This document shows, in pieces, positions 28,860 to 37,440 of a stretch of DNA of 37,562 nt. This DNA comes from Thermocaproicibacter sp036844765 (lineage in GTDB: Bacteria; Bacillota; Clostridia; Oscillospirales; Acutalibacteraceae), in NCBI GenBank assembly GCA_036844765.1, contig DAIUFE010000013.1, positions 1 through 37,562 of the forward strand. Direction: 5' to 3'. Within the stretch, counting starts at the first letter, position 1. The number at the start of each line of letters is the position of its first letter. The position numbers and the translations under genes are program-made. The notes under the pieces were generated by a model that was not told the origin of the DNA, ran no database searches, and worked only from the letters and a program-made list of their open reading frames with translations.

Positions 28860-29831
28860 TCACCGGCCCTTATCCTGACGGCGCAGATTTTCGAGCATTC
28901 CGCGGCTCTTGCCGGCGCACTGCTCGAACGCATAGAGGGCCGCCCCCGCCACGGGGCTCAATTCCGGCTCCGCCAGGCGCGCGCGGCATTCGTTCAGCTC
29001 TTTCCGCAGGGGATCGAAGATCAGGTCGCCCGCTTTGAACAGCCCTCCGGAGTAAGAAACCGTCACGGGCTCTTCCGGATGGAAATGCAGCCGGCGGATG
29101 ATCGCCCGCACGATCAAGGCCAGCTCGTGCGCCGCAAGGCGGTAGCAGTCGGCCGCATGGGGGTCCCCCGCGCGGGCCGCCTTTTCCAGCAGGAGCTGCA
29201 GCCCGGCGATCTCATCCCGCCGCAGGTTCATTTTATGGTAAAGGAGGGGGATCAGATCGAAATCGGAGGCAAGGCCGAACTCCCCGCGCACGATCTCATA
29301 GGTCTTGCTCCGCTCCATCCGGCCGTCCGCCTGCTTGGAGAACAGCTCGATCAGCTTTTTCCCCAGCCAGTAGCCGGAGCCCTCGTCCCCGCAGAAATAT
29401 CCCCATCCGCCCGAGCGCGCGGCGCGGCCCTCCGGGTCCACGCCGTAGCCCATGGAGCCGGTGCCCGCCAGCAGATCGATGCCCGGCTCGCAGGCCAGGG
29501 ATCCGGCCCAGGCGACCACCACGTCGTTGACGCATTCCACGCGGCCGCCCCCGAGGGCGCGCTTCGCGATCTCTTTGAGGACGGGCGTATCCTCCGCGAT
29601 TTCCTCGAAGCTGGGGATGCCGATGCAGGCGCAGGCGATATCGGCCTTTTGAAGGCCCGCCTTTTCACAGCAGGCGGCCGCCCCTTCTCCGATCACCTCC
29701 CCGAACTTCTCTTTGCCGATCTGGATGTAATTGCAGGTGCCGGTCCGGTATTTGGACAAGATGTTCCCTTTTTCGTCGATCAGCAGAAAGGCGGTTTTCG
29801 TGCCGCCTCCGTCGATGCCGAGACAGACCAT
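28860..29831 (-). CDS. BadF/BadG-family sugar kinase (N-acetylglucosamine kinase-like)
   Basis: 323 residues of the ASKHA ATPase fold. Phosphate 1 loop LGIDGGGTKTAFLLID, phosphate 2 / adenosine region DLLAGTGSMGYGVD, then GGWGYFCGDEGSGYWLG as in eukaryotic-type GlcNAc kinases, and the C-terminal YSGGLFKAGDLI. The protein probably phosphorylates an amino sugar or hexose released by the operon's glycosidase. GGGAG precedes the ATG at 29831. It starts 29 bases after the aldolase stop and is the last gene of the operon. Confidence 0.9.
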   Translation of the reverse strand: MVCLGIDGGGTKTAFLLIDEKGNILSKYRTGTCNYIQIGKEKFGEVIGEGAAACCEKAGLQKADIACACIGIPSFEEIAEDTPVLKEIAKRALGGGRVECVNDVVVAWAGSLACEPGIDLLAGTGSMGYGVDPEGRAARSGGWGYFCGDEGSGYWLGKKLIELFSKQADGRMERSKTYEIVRGEFGLASDFDLIPLLYHKMNLRRDEIAGLQLLLEKAARAGDPHAADCYRLAAHELALIVRAIIRRLHFHPEEPVTVSYSGGLFKAGDLIFDPLRKELNECRARLAEPELSPVAGAALYAFEQCAGKSRGMLENLRRQDKGR

Positions 29832-29860
29832 GTGAGCCGCTCCCTTCCGACAGAGCCCAG

Positions 29861-30712
29861 CTACCGGGCCTTGTCCGCGCTTCCGCAGACGCGGATCTTG
29901 TGCATCACCAGTTCCTTGACGCGCTCCCTGCCCTCTTTGCTGTAAACCTTCGGGTCGAAGACCTCCGGATTTTCGCGGAGAACCTTTTTGACGCCCTTGG
30001 AGTACGCGTCGCGCAGCTCGGTTGCAAAATTGACCTTGCAGATTCCCCGCCGGACGCATTCGGCCACCTGTTCGTCGCTGAGCCCGGAGGCACCGTGCAG
30101 CACCAGCGGGATCTCCACACGCTTGCGGATCTCGGTCAGGCGGTTCACGTCCAGCACCGGCGTTCTGGCGTAAAACCCGTGCGCCGTTCCGATCGCGACG
30201 GCCAGGGAAAACACGCCGGTCCTTTCGGCGAACTCTGCCGCCTTTTCCGGATCGGTATAGATGTCGCCCTGCGACTCGCGGTCGTCCTCTTTGCCGCCGA
30301 CCGTCCCGAGCTCCGCCTCCACCGGGATCCCGCCGGCGGCGCACATCTCCGCGACCTTATGCGAAACGGTGACGTTTTCCTCGAAGGGCAGCTTGGAGCC
30401 GTCGATCATGATCGACGTATACCCCGCGCGGTAGGCGCGGGAAGCGAGCTCGAAGCTGGAGCCGTGGTCCAGGTGAAGCGCCACGGGAACGCCCACGAGG
30501 GCCGCTCCCGCGGACACGTTGGCATAGTAATACTCCAGCCCGCCGTAGCGGATCGTGCCGGGCGTGGTCTGGATCATCACGGGGGATTTCAGCTCGGCGG
30601 CCGCCGCGAGAATCGCCTGGACCATTTCCATGTTCTCGGCGTTGAAAGCGCCGACGGCATACCCGCCCTTCTGGGCGTCGCTCAGCATCTGCTTACTGGT
30701 AACAAGTGGCAT
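29861..30712 (-). CDS. Class II ketose-1,6-bisphosphate aldolase (tagatose/fructose type)
   Basis: 283 residues, the size of GatY/KbaY and FbaA-type zinc aldolases. Start MPLVTSKQMLSDAQKGGYAVGAFN; zinc ligands in LHLDHGSS and EAELGTVGGKEDD; the AVAIGTAHGFY and LVLHGASGLSDEQV segments bind metal and phosphate. It splits a ketose bisphosphate to DHAP and glyceraldehyde-3-phosphate. Tagatose- and fructose-bisphosphate forms cannot be separated by eye; the operon context (alpha-galactosidase, SIS protein) favours tagatose-bisphosphate. AAAAGGAG precedes the ATG at 30712. Confidence 0.92.
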   Translation of the reverse strand: MPLVTSKQMLSDAQKGGYAVGAFNAENMEMVQAILAAAAELKSPVMIQTTPGTIRYGGLEYYYANVSAGAALVGVPVALHLDHGSSFELASRAYRAGYTSIMIDGSKLPFEENVTVSHKVAEMCAAGGIPVEAELGTVGGKEDDRESQGDIYTDPEKAAEFAERTGVFSLAVAIGTAHGFYARTPVLDVNRLTEIRKRVEIPLVLHGASGLSDEQVAECVRRGICKVNFATELRDAYSKGVKKVLRENPEVFDPKVYSKEGRERVKELVMHKIRVCGSADKAR

Positions 30713-30765
30713 ATTTTCTCCTTTTCCTTTGCATGGATGGGCGTTTTCAGGCCGCATGTTTCGGT

Positions 30766-32025
30766 CTACTGAAAGAGCCCGCTTTCATAGTGAGAGAGGT
30801 TCACGGCCTTTTTCTCCAGCCGCGACCGCTCCGCCGCGAAGGCCATGAGGTGGCTGTGGACGGAATCGGCGATATCGCTGCGGCTCTGTCCGGCGCTTCC
30901 CGGCTGCAGGAGTTTCACAAAGCTGCTCATCACGCCGTCGTCCCCGCCGCTGTGGCCGGACCCGGACTCTGAAAGGCGGATCAGCCCTTCGGTGTTCGTG
31001 CCGAACGTTTTGACCAGGATCTCGTTCTTTTCCATGGCGCCCCGGATCTCGCCTTTTGTCCCCATCAGCTTGATGGTTCTGCTGATCTCGTTGGTAAACG
31101 CGCACATGGTGAAAACGGCGGTGACACCGTTTGCAAATTCCATACCGACCACCTGGTGGTCGACGACGTTGTTGTCGCAGTGGTAAACGCACCGGCCGTA
31201 CGGCCCTTCCTTCAGCGCGCGCACACGCGCCTCGTAGCTGTGGTCGTTGCTGATAGCAGAAGTGGGCCAATCTGTGTTCTCGGTCAGATAAAACTTTGGT
31301 GCATAGAACGGGCATTCATCTTTATGCGGGCATCCGTCCAGGCACCGGAGCGGTGCGCCGGCCGGAGCGTTCTCCTTTTTGAACCAGGAAAGCTCCCCGA
31401 ACGACGAAAGGTTCACACAGTCCGCACCGGCCAGCCAACGCAGGATATCCATGTCGTGACAGCTCTTCTGGAGGATCATGGGGCTGGACTCGTCGGAATT
31501 CCGCCAGTTCCCGCGCACAAAGCTGTGCGCCATATGCCAGTAGCCGACGTTCTCGTTGTGCTGGATCGACATCAGCCGGCCGATCGCCCCGCTGTCGAGC
31601 AGCCGCTTAATCGTCGTAAAAAACGGCGTGTAGCGCAGTACGTAGCAGATGCGCAGAATCCTGTGGTTCTCTTCCGCGTACTTTCCCAGCTGCACGCACT
31701 CGTGCGGGTCTGCCGCCATCGGCTTTTCCAGCAGCAGATCGTACCCCAGCCGCATGGCCTTCATGGCCGGTTCAAAATGCATCCGGTCCTGCGTGCAGAT
31801 CAGGGCCGCATCCGCGAATTTCGGCCGGTCAAGGATCTGCTCCCAGCTCTCAAAGCAAAGATTTTCCGGGATATGGTGCAGCGTGCGGAACCGTTCTCTC
31901 CGTTCCGGGTCCGGTTCTGCCACCGCAAGGAACCGGAGCTCGCTTTCGTTTCTCAGAGCGTAGTCCGCGTAAGCGTCCATGCCCCGCAGCCCCGCGCCGA
32001 TCAGAATCGCCGTGATTTGTTTCAT
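30766..32025 (-). CDS. Gfo/Idh/MocA-family oxidoreductase
   Basis: 419 residues. N-terminal Rossmann domain with AILIGAGLRGMDAYA, the EKP signature in LLLEKPMAADPHECVQLGKYA (residues about 98-118), and the catalytic region HDMDILRWLAGAD. A C-terminal alpha/beta domain follows. An unusual insert, CLDGCPHKDECPFYAPKFY (near residue 230), has three closely spaced cysteines and may bind a metal. These enzymes oxidise or epimerise sugars with NAD(P), and some act as glycosidases (GH109). It lies 30 bases after the GH36 gene. Confidence 0.9.
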   Translation of the reverse strand: MKQITAILIGAGLRGMDAYADYALRNESELRFLAVAEPDPERRERFRTLHHIPENLCFESWEQILDRPKFADAALICTQDRMHFEPAMKAMRLGYDLLLEKPMAADPHECVQLGKYAEENHRILRICYVLRYTPFFTTIKRLLDSGAIGRLMSIQHNENVGYWHMAHSFVRGNWRNSDESSPMILQKSCHDMDILRWLAGADCVNLSSFGELSWFKKENAPAGAPLRCLDGCPHKDECPFYAPKFYLTENTDWPTSAISNDHSYEARVRALKEGPYGRCVYHCDNNVVDHQVVGMEFANGVTAVFTMCAFTNEISRTIKLMGTKGEIRGAMEKNEILVKTFGTNTEGLIRLSESGSGHSGGDDGVMSSFVKLLQPGSAGQSRSDIADSVHSHLMAFAAERSRLEKKAVNLSHYESGLFQ

Positions 32026-32055
32026 TTTATCCCCCTTCGATTCCCTGTGCTTTCG

Positions 32056-34068
32056 TCAATCGTCTTCCACCGGAGCAGCCTCCAAGAGGAGGAATACCCG
32101 GAATTCCGCGCGAAGCCTGTTCTCACCCGCTTTCAGCCGCGCGAGCTTCTTTTCGTTGACGTAGTCGGTCACCTCATAAGAACGGTTGCCAAGGCCCCGC
32201 AACTCCAGCTCCCCGCTGAACCGATCGGCAAAAAAAGCGTAATACATCCGATCGGCCCTGCGGATGGCATGGCATTCCGGGAGATTAAAGCCCAAGGTGT
32301 AAAGCCCGCCGAGATACTCGCCCGACGAAAGTTTTTTGTCTCTGTAAATCGAAAGCCACTTCCGATACAGCTCTTCCTTTTCCGGCCCGAGATCGTAATC
32401 CGCGCCTTCGCTGACGACCGACACCGGCCCGGAACCGACCGGCCAGGTGAACTTCGTGTTGATCACCCCGCCGACCCCGACCGTGGAAGCAAAATCGCAC
32501 CCGCCGTCGCTCAATTCGACGTGATCTCCGTTATAGGGCACTCGGTTCCCCATCAGGGCTTTATACACCTTTCCCCTCGATCTCACCTGCCAGGAGCTTT
32601 CGGGGTCGGAAGCGACCGGCATGTCGAAATAAGGCATGGTGAAAACGGAGCAGCAGGTCCCGCAGGGACAGAACATGATGGGAGCCTTCGGCTTGATCCG
32701 CTTCGCCTCTTCGTAAACCATACGGAAAAATCCGGGAACGGCCTCATAGGAATCTGCCGGGCTTTCATGGTGGTGGGCCTTATTATAGCACAGCGGCGCG
32801 GCGTTCAGATGCTGGCCGTCGATTTTTAGCCCGTCGAAATCCCATTCCCCCAGAATTTTTCTGACCGACTGTTTCGTATATTCCCGGACGTTTTTCAGGG
32901 CCGGGCACAGATAGTCGTTGTCCCACCAGGAAATCGGCCGGGGCTTTCCTGCGGAATCGAGGATCACGTTCTCCGGATGTTCCGCATAATACCTGGACTT
33001 CGGGTCGCAGGCCATCGGAATCCACCACAGCTGGACTTTCAACCCCTGCGCGTGGACGTTGCGCACAAATTCTTTGATCCCGTCTTCGCCCGCCGGAAAT
33101 TTTTCTTTGGAAAGCTCGCAGTCCCCCTCTTCATTCTGCCAGCCGTCGTCGAGGCACACCCATTTGAATCCCAGCTTTTTCACCATTGGGAGGGCGCAGT
33201 AAATCTGATCCACCGTAAAGCCGCGCTCATAGCCCCAGGCACACCACGTCGGCTCATAAGCCTCCGGATTGACGGATGCAAAGCGAAGCCCAAGCCCTTC
33301 CAGAATCCTCCGGTACTCGCACATGGGCCCAAAGAAATCGCCCTCATGCGCCATGACAAAGGTTTCCTCCGTCTCCAGCGTTTCGCCGGGCTGGAGAATC
33401 GAAGCGTTTTCCGAGCGGATTTCCAGCGAAGCCTTTCCGTCGGACACCTGCACCGGCAGGCTGACGAGCTTCGGTCCGGACTCGCAGAGACCGATGGCGG
33501 CGCCGGCGTCTTTTCTCCACACGTCGGCCAGCGGGATGCCCCCTCCATAATCCGGCGCGTTCATCCCCATGTAATTTTTCCTGAAATAGCCGTCGCGCAG
33601 GGGCAGGACCCAATCGGGCCTTTCTTCATAAGAGGCACCCTGGAACGACCAAAACGGAATTTCTCCGGCTTCTTCCCCCGGCTGCAGGGTATAACGATTG
33701 GCGACCCATCCCGAAACGTTGATTTCTTCTTGCCCGATGTTTCTGTACCGCGCCCGAACCAAGACAGCCGACGGAAATTTGTCGCAGACGGTCAACACGA
33801 GGACTTTTTCGAGCCGGTCCGATCTTCCGGTCAGGACATACTCTTTTCCGCCGCCGAACCGGTCGGTAGGCTTTTCCTCCGGCGCATGGAACAGCTGCAT
33901 TTCCCCGTCTTTAGTCCGATCCGTCAGAAGAAAACAGGAATCTTCAAAACCGCCGAGCGCCGCGGCGCCGGATGCTTGAAAAAGGATCAGCCGGCTTCTG
34001 AGCGCGCTGTCGAACTCGACCGCAGTCGTTCGGCTGTGTACCGATAGCACCATATCGTTCGATTTCAT
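32056..34068 (-). CDS. GH36-type alpha-galactosidase / alpha-N-acetylgalactosaminidase
   Basis: 670 residues from the ATG at 34068 (GAGGGAAAA upstream; the frame is open 40 codons further but those are not conserved in style). N-terminal beta-sandwich, then a TIM barrel starting at EPTWCAWGYERGFTVDQI. KWVCLDDGWQ is near residue 306, LKVQLWWIPMACDP follows, and the likely nucleophile Asp is in FDGLKIDGQHL near 414. YNGDHVELSDGG near 500 is a candidate for the acid/base region. A C-terminal beta domain ends the protein. There is no signal peptide, so it acts in the cytosol on oligosaccharides brought in by the ABC transporter. Galactose and N-acetylgalactosamine specificity cannot be separated from sequence. 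Confidence 0.88.
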   Translation of the reverse strand: MKSNDMVLSVHSRTTAVEFDSALRSRLILFQASGAAALGGFEDSCFLLTDRTKDGEMQLFHAPEEKPTDRFGGGKEYVLTGRSDRLEKVLVLTVCDKFPSAVLVRARYRNIGQEEINVSGWVANRYTLQPGEEAGEIPFWSFQGASYEERPDWVLPLRDGYFRKNYMGMNAPDYGGGIPLADVWRKDAGAAIGLCESGPKLVSLPVQVSDGKASLEIRSENASILQPGETLETEETFVMAHEGDFFGPMCEYRRILEGLGLRFASVNPEAYEPTWCAWGYERGFTVDQIYCALPMVKKLGFKWVCLDDGWQNEEGDCELSKEKFPAGEDGIKEFVRNVHAQGLKVQLWWIPMACDPKSRYYAEHPENVILDSAGKPRPISWWDNDYLCPALKNVREYTKQSVRKILGEWDFDGLKIDGQHLNAAPLCYNKAHHHESPADSYEAVPGFFRMVYEEAKRIKPKAPIMFCPCGTCCSVFTMPYFDMPVASDPESSWQVRSRGKVYKALMGNRVPYNGDHVELSDGGCDFASTVGVGGVINTKFTWPVGSGPVSVVSEGADYDLGPEKEELYRKWLSIYRDKKLSSGEYLGGLYTLGFNLPECHAIRRADRMYYAFFADRFSGELELRGLGNRSYEVTDYVNEKKLARLKAGENRLRAEFRVFLLLEAAPVEDD

Positions 34069-34122
34069 TTTTCCCTCACTTGCACGTCCATGTCGCTTTT
34101 TCCGTCGCTGCGGCACAACAGC

Positions 34123-34148
34123 AGGAAAGGCCACGGATGGCCTTTCCT
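34123..34148 (-). repeat. Stem-loop between the binding-protein gene and GH36 gene
   Basis: AGGAAAGGCC and GGCCTTTCCT form a perfect 10-bp stem with a six-base loop. No T run follows on the minus strand, so it is more likely an mRNA-stabilising or processing hairpin than a terminator. Confidence 0.7.
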
Positions 34149-34184
34149 CTGTTACGATCCGTAGCGGATCCGCCTGTTTCGGGA

Positions 34185-35528
34185 TCATTCCCCTGTGCTC
34201 AGAATGTTTTCCACCTGATCCTTGACTTTTCCGACCGTGGTATCCAGACTTTCCTTGTTGTTGAAATACAGGGGAGTCACATTGGCAACCACGTCGAAGA
34301 TCTTGGATTTCTGCGGATAGTCCACATAAGGGACCGAAGAAGCAGCTTCATCGAAGATCGCCTGCTTGTTGTTCGGGGCGCCGGACAGCTTCACATAGTA
34401 ATTTTCCGCAACGTCTTTCAGGACGGGGATCGAGTCGTGGGAATCCACCATGATCTTCTGTCCTTCCTTGCCGGACATGAACTTGATGAATTCCCATGCG
34501 GCTTCCTGATTGGACGAGAATTTCAGGATCGCATTGCCGACGCTCTGGGTGCACCAGATCTTTTGGGCCCCAAAGGTGGGGGCAACGGCAATATCCCATT
34601 CAAATTTAGACTCTGTCAGCGAAGACTGGAGCCACGAGCCCTGATAAACCATCGCAAACTTTCCGCTGGGGAACGCCTCCTCGCCGTATTTAAGAGCTTC
34701 CGACGCGGAAGGGGCGACCTTATACTTGTAAGTCAGGTCGTAAAGGAACTGGAACGCGCTTTTGGACTCGGCGGAATCGATCAGGCACTGCGTGCCGTCC
34801 TCGCTCATCAGTTTGCCGCCCTTTTGCCAGATCAGCGTCTCGATGGTGGAATCAACGTTATTGGTCGGCAGGTAAAGGCCGTACTGCGTGATGTTCTTGT
34901 CATCGAACCCTGCGTCGGTTGCATTCTTTCCGTTTTTGTCGAGCGTCAGCTTCTGACCGAGCTCCACGGCCTGGTCCCAGGTCATGTCGTCGCTCGGATA
35001 TTCCGTAACGCCCGCCTTTTTGAACAGATCCTTGTTGTAGTACAGGACGATGGAGTTGTAATCGCGGGGCATCGCATAAACGGTATCCTGATACGTGAAG
35101 GTTTTCCAGACGTCGAAATAATCGTCTTTTGAAATATCGTCCTTCTTCATCAGGGCGCCGATATCGGACAAAACGCCTTTGGGGGCGAATTGCGACAGAT
35201 ACCAGCCGCCGTCCATCAGCATGGCGTCGGGCGCGGTGTTGCTGGCGATTTCGGTCTGGATCTTTTCCCAGTACTGGTCCCAGGAGCTGCTTTCAAGCTT
35301 CACCGTGATATTGCTGTGTTCCTCTTCAAAAGCGGTGATCAGCTTTTTGGTGCCGTTCATCTCCTCCGGCAGGCCCCAGCGCGTATAGCGGATCGTCGCC
35401 TTCTGCCCAGCCTGCGATCCCTGCGCTTCCGATCCCTGTCCACCTGCGTTCTGGCAGCCGGCAACCGACGCGGCAAGCAGTGCGGCCGCCGTCACCATGG
35501 AAAAGAACTTTACAAAACGTTTTCTCAT
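34185..35528 (-). CDS. ABC transporter sugar-binding lipoprotein
   Basis: 447 residues. Signal peptide with lipobox SVAGC (Cys about 25), a Gly/Ser/Gln-rich linker, then a two-lobed extracellular solute-binding protein family 1 domain: IRYTRWGLPEEMNGTKKLITAFEEEHSNI, APDAMLMDGGWY, YAMPRDYNSIVLYYNKDLFKKAGV, AMVYQGSW and WEFIKFMSGKEGQKI. It captures an oligosaccharide and delivers it to the two permeases encoded just upstream. The ATG at 35528 has GGAGGG eight bases before it; a GTG one codon earlier is also in frame. Confidence 0.95.
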   Translation of the reverse strand: MRKRFVKFFSMVTAAALLAASVAGCQNAGGQGSEAQGSQAGQKATIRYTRWGLPEEMNGTKKLITAFEEEHSNITVKLESSSWDQYWEKIQTEIASNTAPDAMLMDGGWYLSQFAPKGVLSDIGALMKKDDISKDDYFDVWKTFTYQDTVYAMPRDYNSIVLYYNKDLFKKAGVTEYPSDDMTWDQAVELGQKLTLDKNGKNATDAGFDDKNITQYGLYLPTNNVDSTIETLIWQKGGKLMSEDGTQCLIDSAESKSAFQFLYDLTYKYKVAPSASEALKYGEEAFPSGKFAMVYQGSWLQSSLTESKFEWDIAVAPTFGAQKIWCTQSVGNAILKFSSNQEAAWEFIKFMSGKEGQKIMVDSHDSIPVLKDVAENYYVKLSGAPNNKQAIFDEAASSVPYVDYPQKSKIFDVVANVTPLYFNNKESLDTTVGKVKDQVENILSTGE

Positions 35529-35590
35529 CACAAATTCCCTCCAAAGTTTTTAATGATATATCGTGAATGACAAAAGTCAGGACAAACGGA

Positions 35591-36442
35591 TCAAGCTTTC
35601 ATTCCGGAAAAACTGATCCCTTCCACAAAATATTTTTGGGCCGAGAAGAAGAGGATAATCATCGGGATCACACTGACCACCGTGGCAGACGCGATCAGCC
35701 CCAACAGCGACTGGCGCTGGCCCTGGAACATGGCAAGACCGACGGCGAGCGTCATTTTGTTCTCGGAGGTCAGGTAAATCAAAGGAGTATAAAAGTCTGT
35801 CCAGGTCCAGACGAATTCCAGAACGACAATCGACATGAGCACCGGCTTACAGAGCGGAAGAAGCACATTGAACAGGATGCGCAGGTTGGAAGCCCCGTCC
35901 ATATAGGCCGCCTCGTCCAACTCGTAAGGGATCCCCATGATGAATTGCCGCATGAAAAATATAAAGAAAGCATTCCCGAAAAAGGACGGAACAATCAGGG
36001 CCTTGAGCGTGTTCAGAAAGTGGATGTCTCGAAAAATGGTGAAAATAGGGATCACAAGAACGGAGGACGGGATCATCAATGTGGACAGAAGAATGATAAA
36101 CAGAATATTCTTCAGCCGGCAGCGAAGGCGGGCAAACGCATACCCTACCACCACCGTCGAGAGGAGGGTCCCGATGACGGTGCCGACACATACGAGAAAA
36201 GAGTTCTTGATGAAGGTCGGCATTGGCACGTAATTCGGGTTCGTGCTGTCAAACAGGTCCGTGTAATTCGACGTGATGAACGGATGCGGGATCAGAGAAG
36301 GCGGAAATTGGATGATCTGGTCGAAAGTCTTGAACGAGTTCGACACCAGCCAAACCAGGGGAAGCATGAAAATGGCTCCGATTACTGAAAGCAGAAGATA
36401 TTTGACGCTTGTGATGATTCTCCTTTTCGTCTTCGAGGTCAT
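35591..36442 (-). CDS. ABC sugar transporter permease, MalG type
   Basis: 283 residues with six membrane helices and the cytoplasmic EAA loop DEAAYMDGASNLRILFNVLLPLCKP (about residues 187-211) that docks the ATPase. Ends with YFVEGISFSGMKA, typical of carbohydrate CUT1 permeases. It begins 3 bases after the preceding permease stop and is followed by the binding-protein gene. No ATPase gene is in the window; CUT1 systems often share a distant MsmK-like ATPase. Confidence 0.95.
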   Translation of the reverse strand: MTSKTKRRIITSVKYLLLSVIGAIFMLPLVWLVSNSFKTFDQIIQFPPSLIPHPFITSNYTDLFDSTNPNYVPMPTFIKNSFLVCVGTVIGTLLSTVVVGYAFARLRCRLKNILFIILLSTLMIPSSVLVIPIFTIFRDIHFLNTLKALIVPSFFGNAFFIFFMRQFIMGIPYELDEAAYMDGASNLRILFNVLLPLCKPVLMSIVVLEFVWTWTDFYTPLIYLTSENKMTLAVGLAMFQGQRQSLLGLIASATVVSVIPMIILFFSAQKYFVEGISFSGMKA

Positions 36443-36445
36443 GCT

Positions 36446-37384
36446 CTATTTCCCCTCCTCTTCGTAGTAGACCCATTTTTTAGAGGTCGCAAGAATGAGG
36501 ATCGTGAACAGAAGGATAATGACGAACAGGATCCACGCCATCGCGGACGCCATTCCCATTTTTCCTTCCTTAAATGCGGTACGGTAGAGATAATACATCA
36601 TGAAATAGGAAGAAAAATCCGGGCCGCCTTTTGTCAGCACATACGATTCGGTGAACAGCTGGAACGTTCCGATCACGCCCATGATCAGCTGGAAAAAAAT
36701 CGTCGGCGAAATGATCGGCAGCGTGATCTTCCACATTTTGGTCCACGCGGACGCCCCGTCGATGCTGGCGGATTCATAAAGCGAGGCGGGCACATTTTTC
36801 AGGCTCGACAGATAAAACAGCATCCCGCTTCCCGCCGTCCAAAGCCCCATGATGATGATGGAAGGTTTCGAGAGCTGCACGGACGTCAGCCACTGCTGCG
36901 GCGGCAGGCCGCACAATTTCAGCAGGGCGTTCAGGATGCCGTAGTTGTCGTCGTAAACCATGGTGAACAAAAGGGAAATCGAAACGGGCGGGACGAGGAC
37001 AGGAATGTAGAACAGCGTCCGGTAAACGCCGATGCCCTTCATGTTCCAGTTCAGCATCATCGCAAGCAGAAGCTGAAGCACCAGCTGAAGCGGAAGCGAA
37101 AAAGCCACCATATAAAGGGTGTTCTGAACCGATTTCATAAAGATCTGGTCTTTGGTAAAAAGGGTCACATAATTCTTGAGCCCGGCGAATACAGGCTGAG
37201 ACACGATGTCATAGCTCGTCAGGCTATAATAGAAGGACATGATCGCCGGATAAATGAAAAACACCAGCATCCCGATGATCCAAGGCGACGCAAAAAGATA
37301 GAACGGAAGATCCTTCCGCGAAAACAAGGGCGATCTTTTTTCAGGTACCGTCTTTCGGGTCTTCTCATGGAGCACTGCCGTCAT
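36446..37384 (-). CDS. ABC sugar transporter permease, MalF type
   Basis: 312 residues from the ATG at 37384. Helices begin at LPFYLFASPWIIGMLVFFIYPA; the EAA loop is YESASIDGASAWTKMWKITLPIISPTI. Length and helix pattern fit CUT1 family permeases. A GTG three codons in (37375) has better spacing from GAGGGGAGG and may be the real start. First complete gene of this sugar operon; the SIS-protein gene lies 56 bases upstream on the same strand. Confidence 0.93.
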   Translation of the reverse strand: MTAVLHEKTRKTVPEKRSPLFSRKDLPFYLFASPWIIGMLVFFIYPAIMSFYYSLTSYDIVSQPVFAGLKNYVTLFTKDQIFMKSVQNTLYMVAFSLPLQLVLQLLLAMMLNWNMKGIGVYRTLFYIPVLVPPVSISLLFTMVYDDNYGILNALLKLCGLPPQQWLTSVQLSKPSIIIMGLWTAGSGMLFYLSSLKNVPASLYESASIDGASAWTKMWKITLPIISPTIFFQLIMGVIGTFQLFTESYVLTKGGPDFSSYFMMYYLYRTAFKEGKMGMASAMAWILFVIILLFTILILATSKKWVYYEEEGK

Positions 37385-37440
37385 CCTCCCCTCTGAAAAC
37401 TGACACAGTCTTGCTTGTTTTGTTCCCAAGAAACCTTGTG

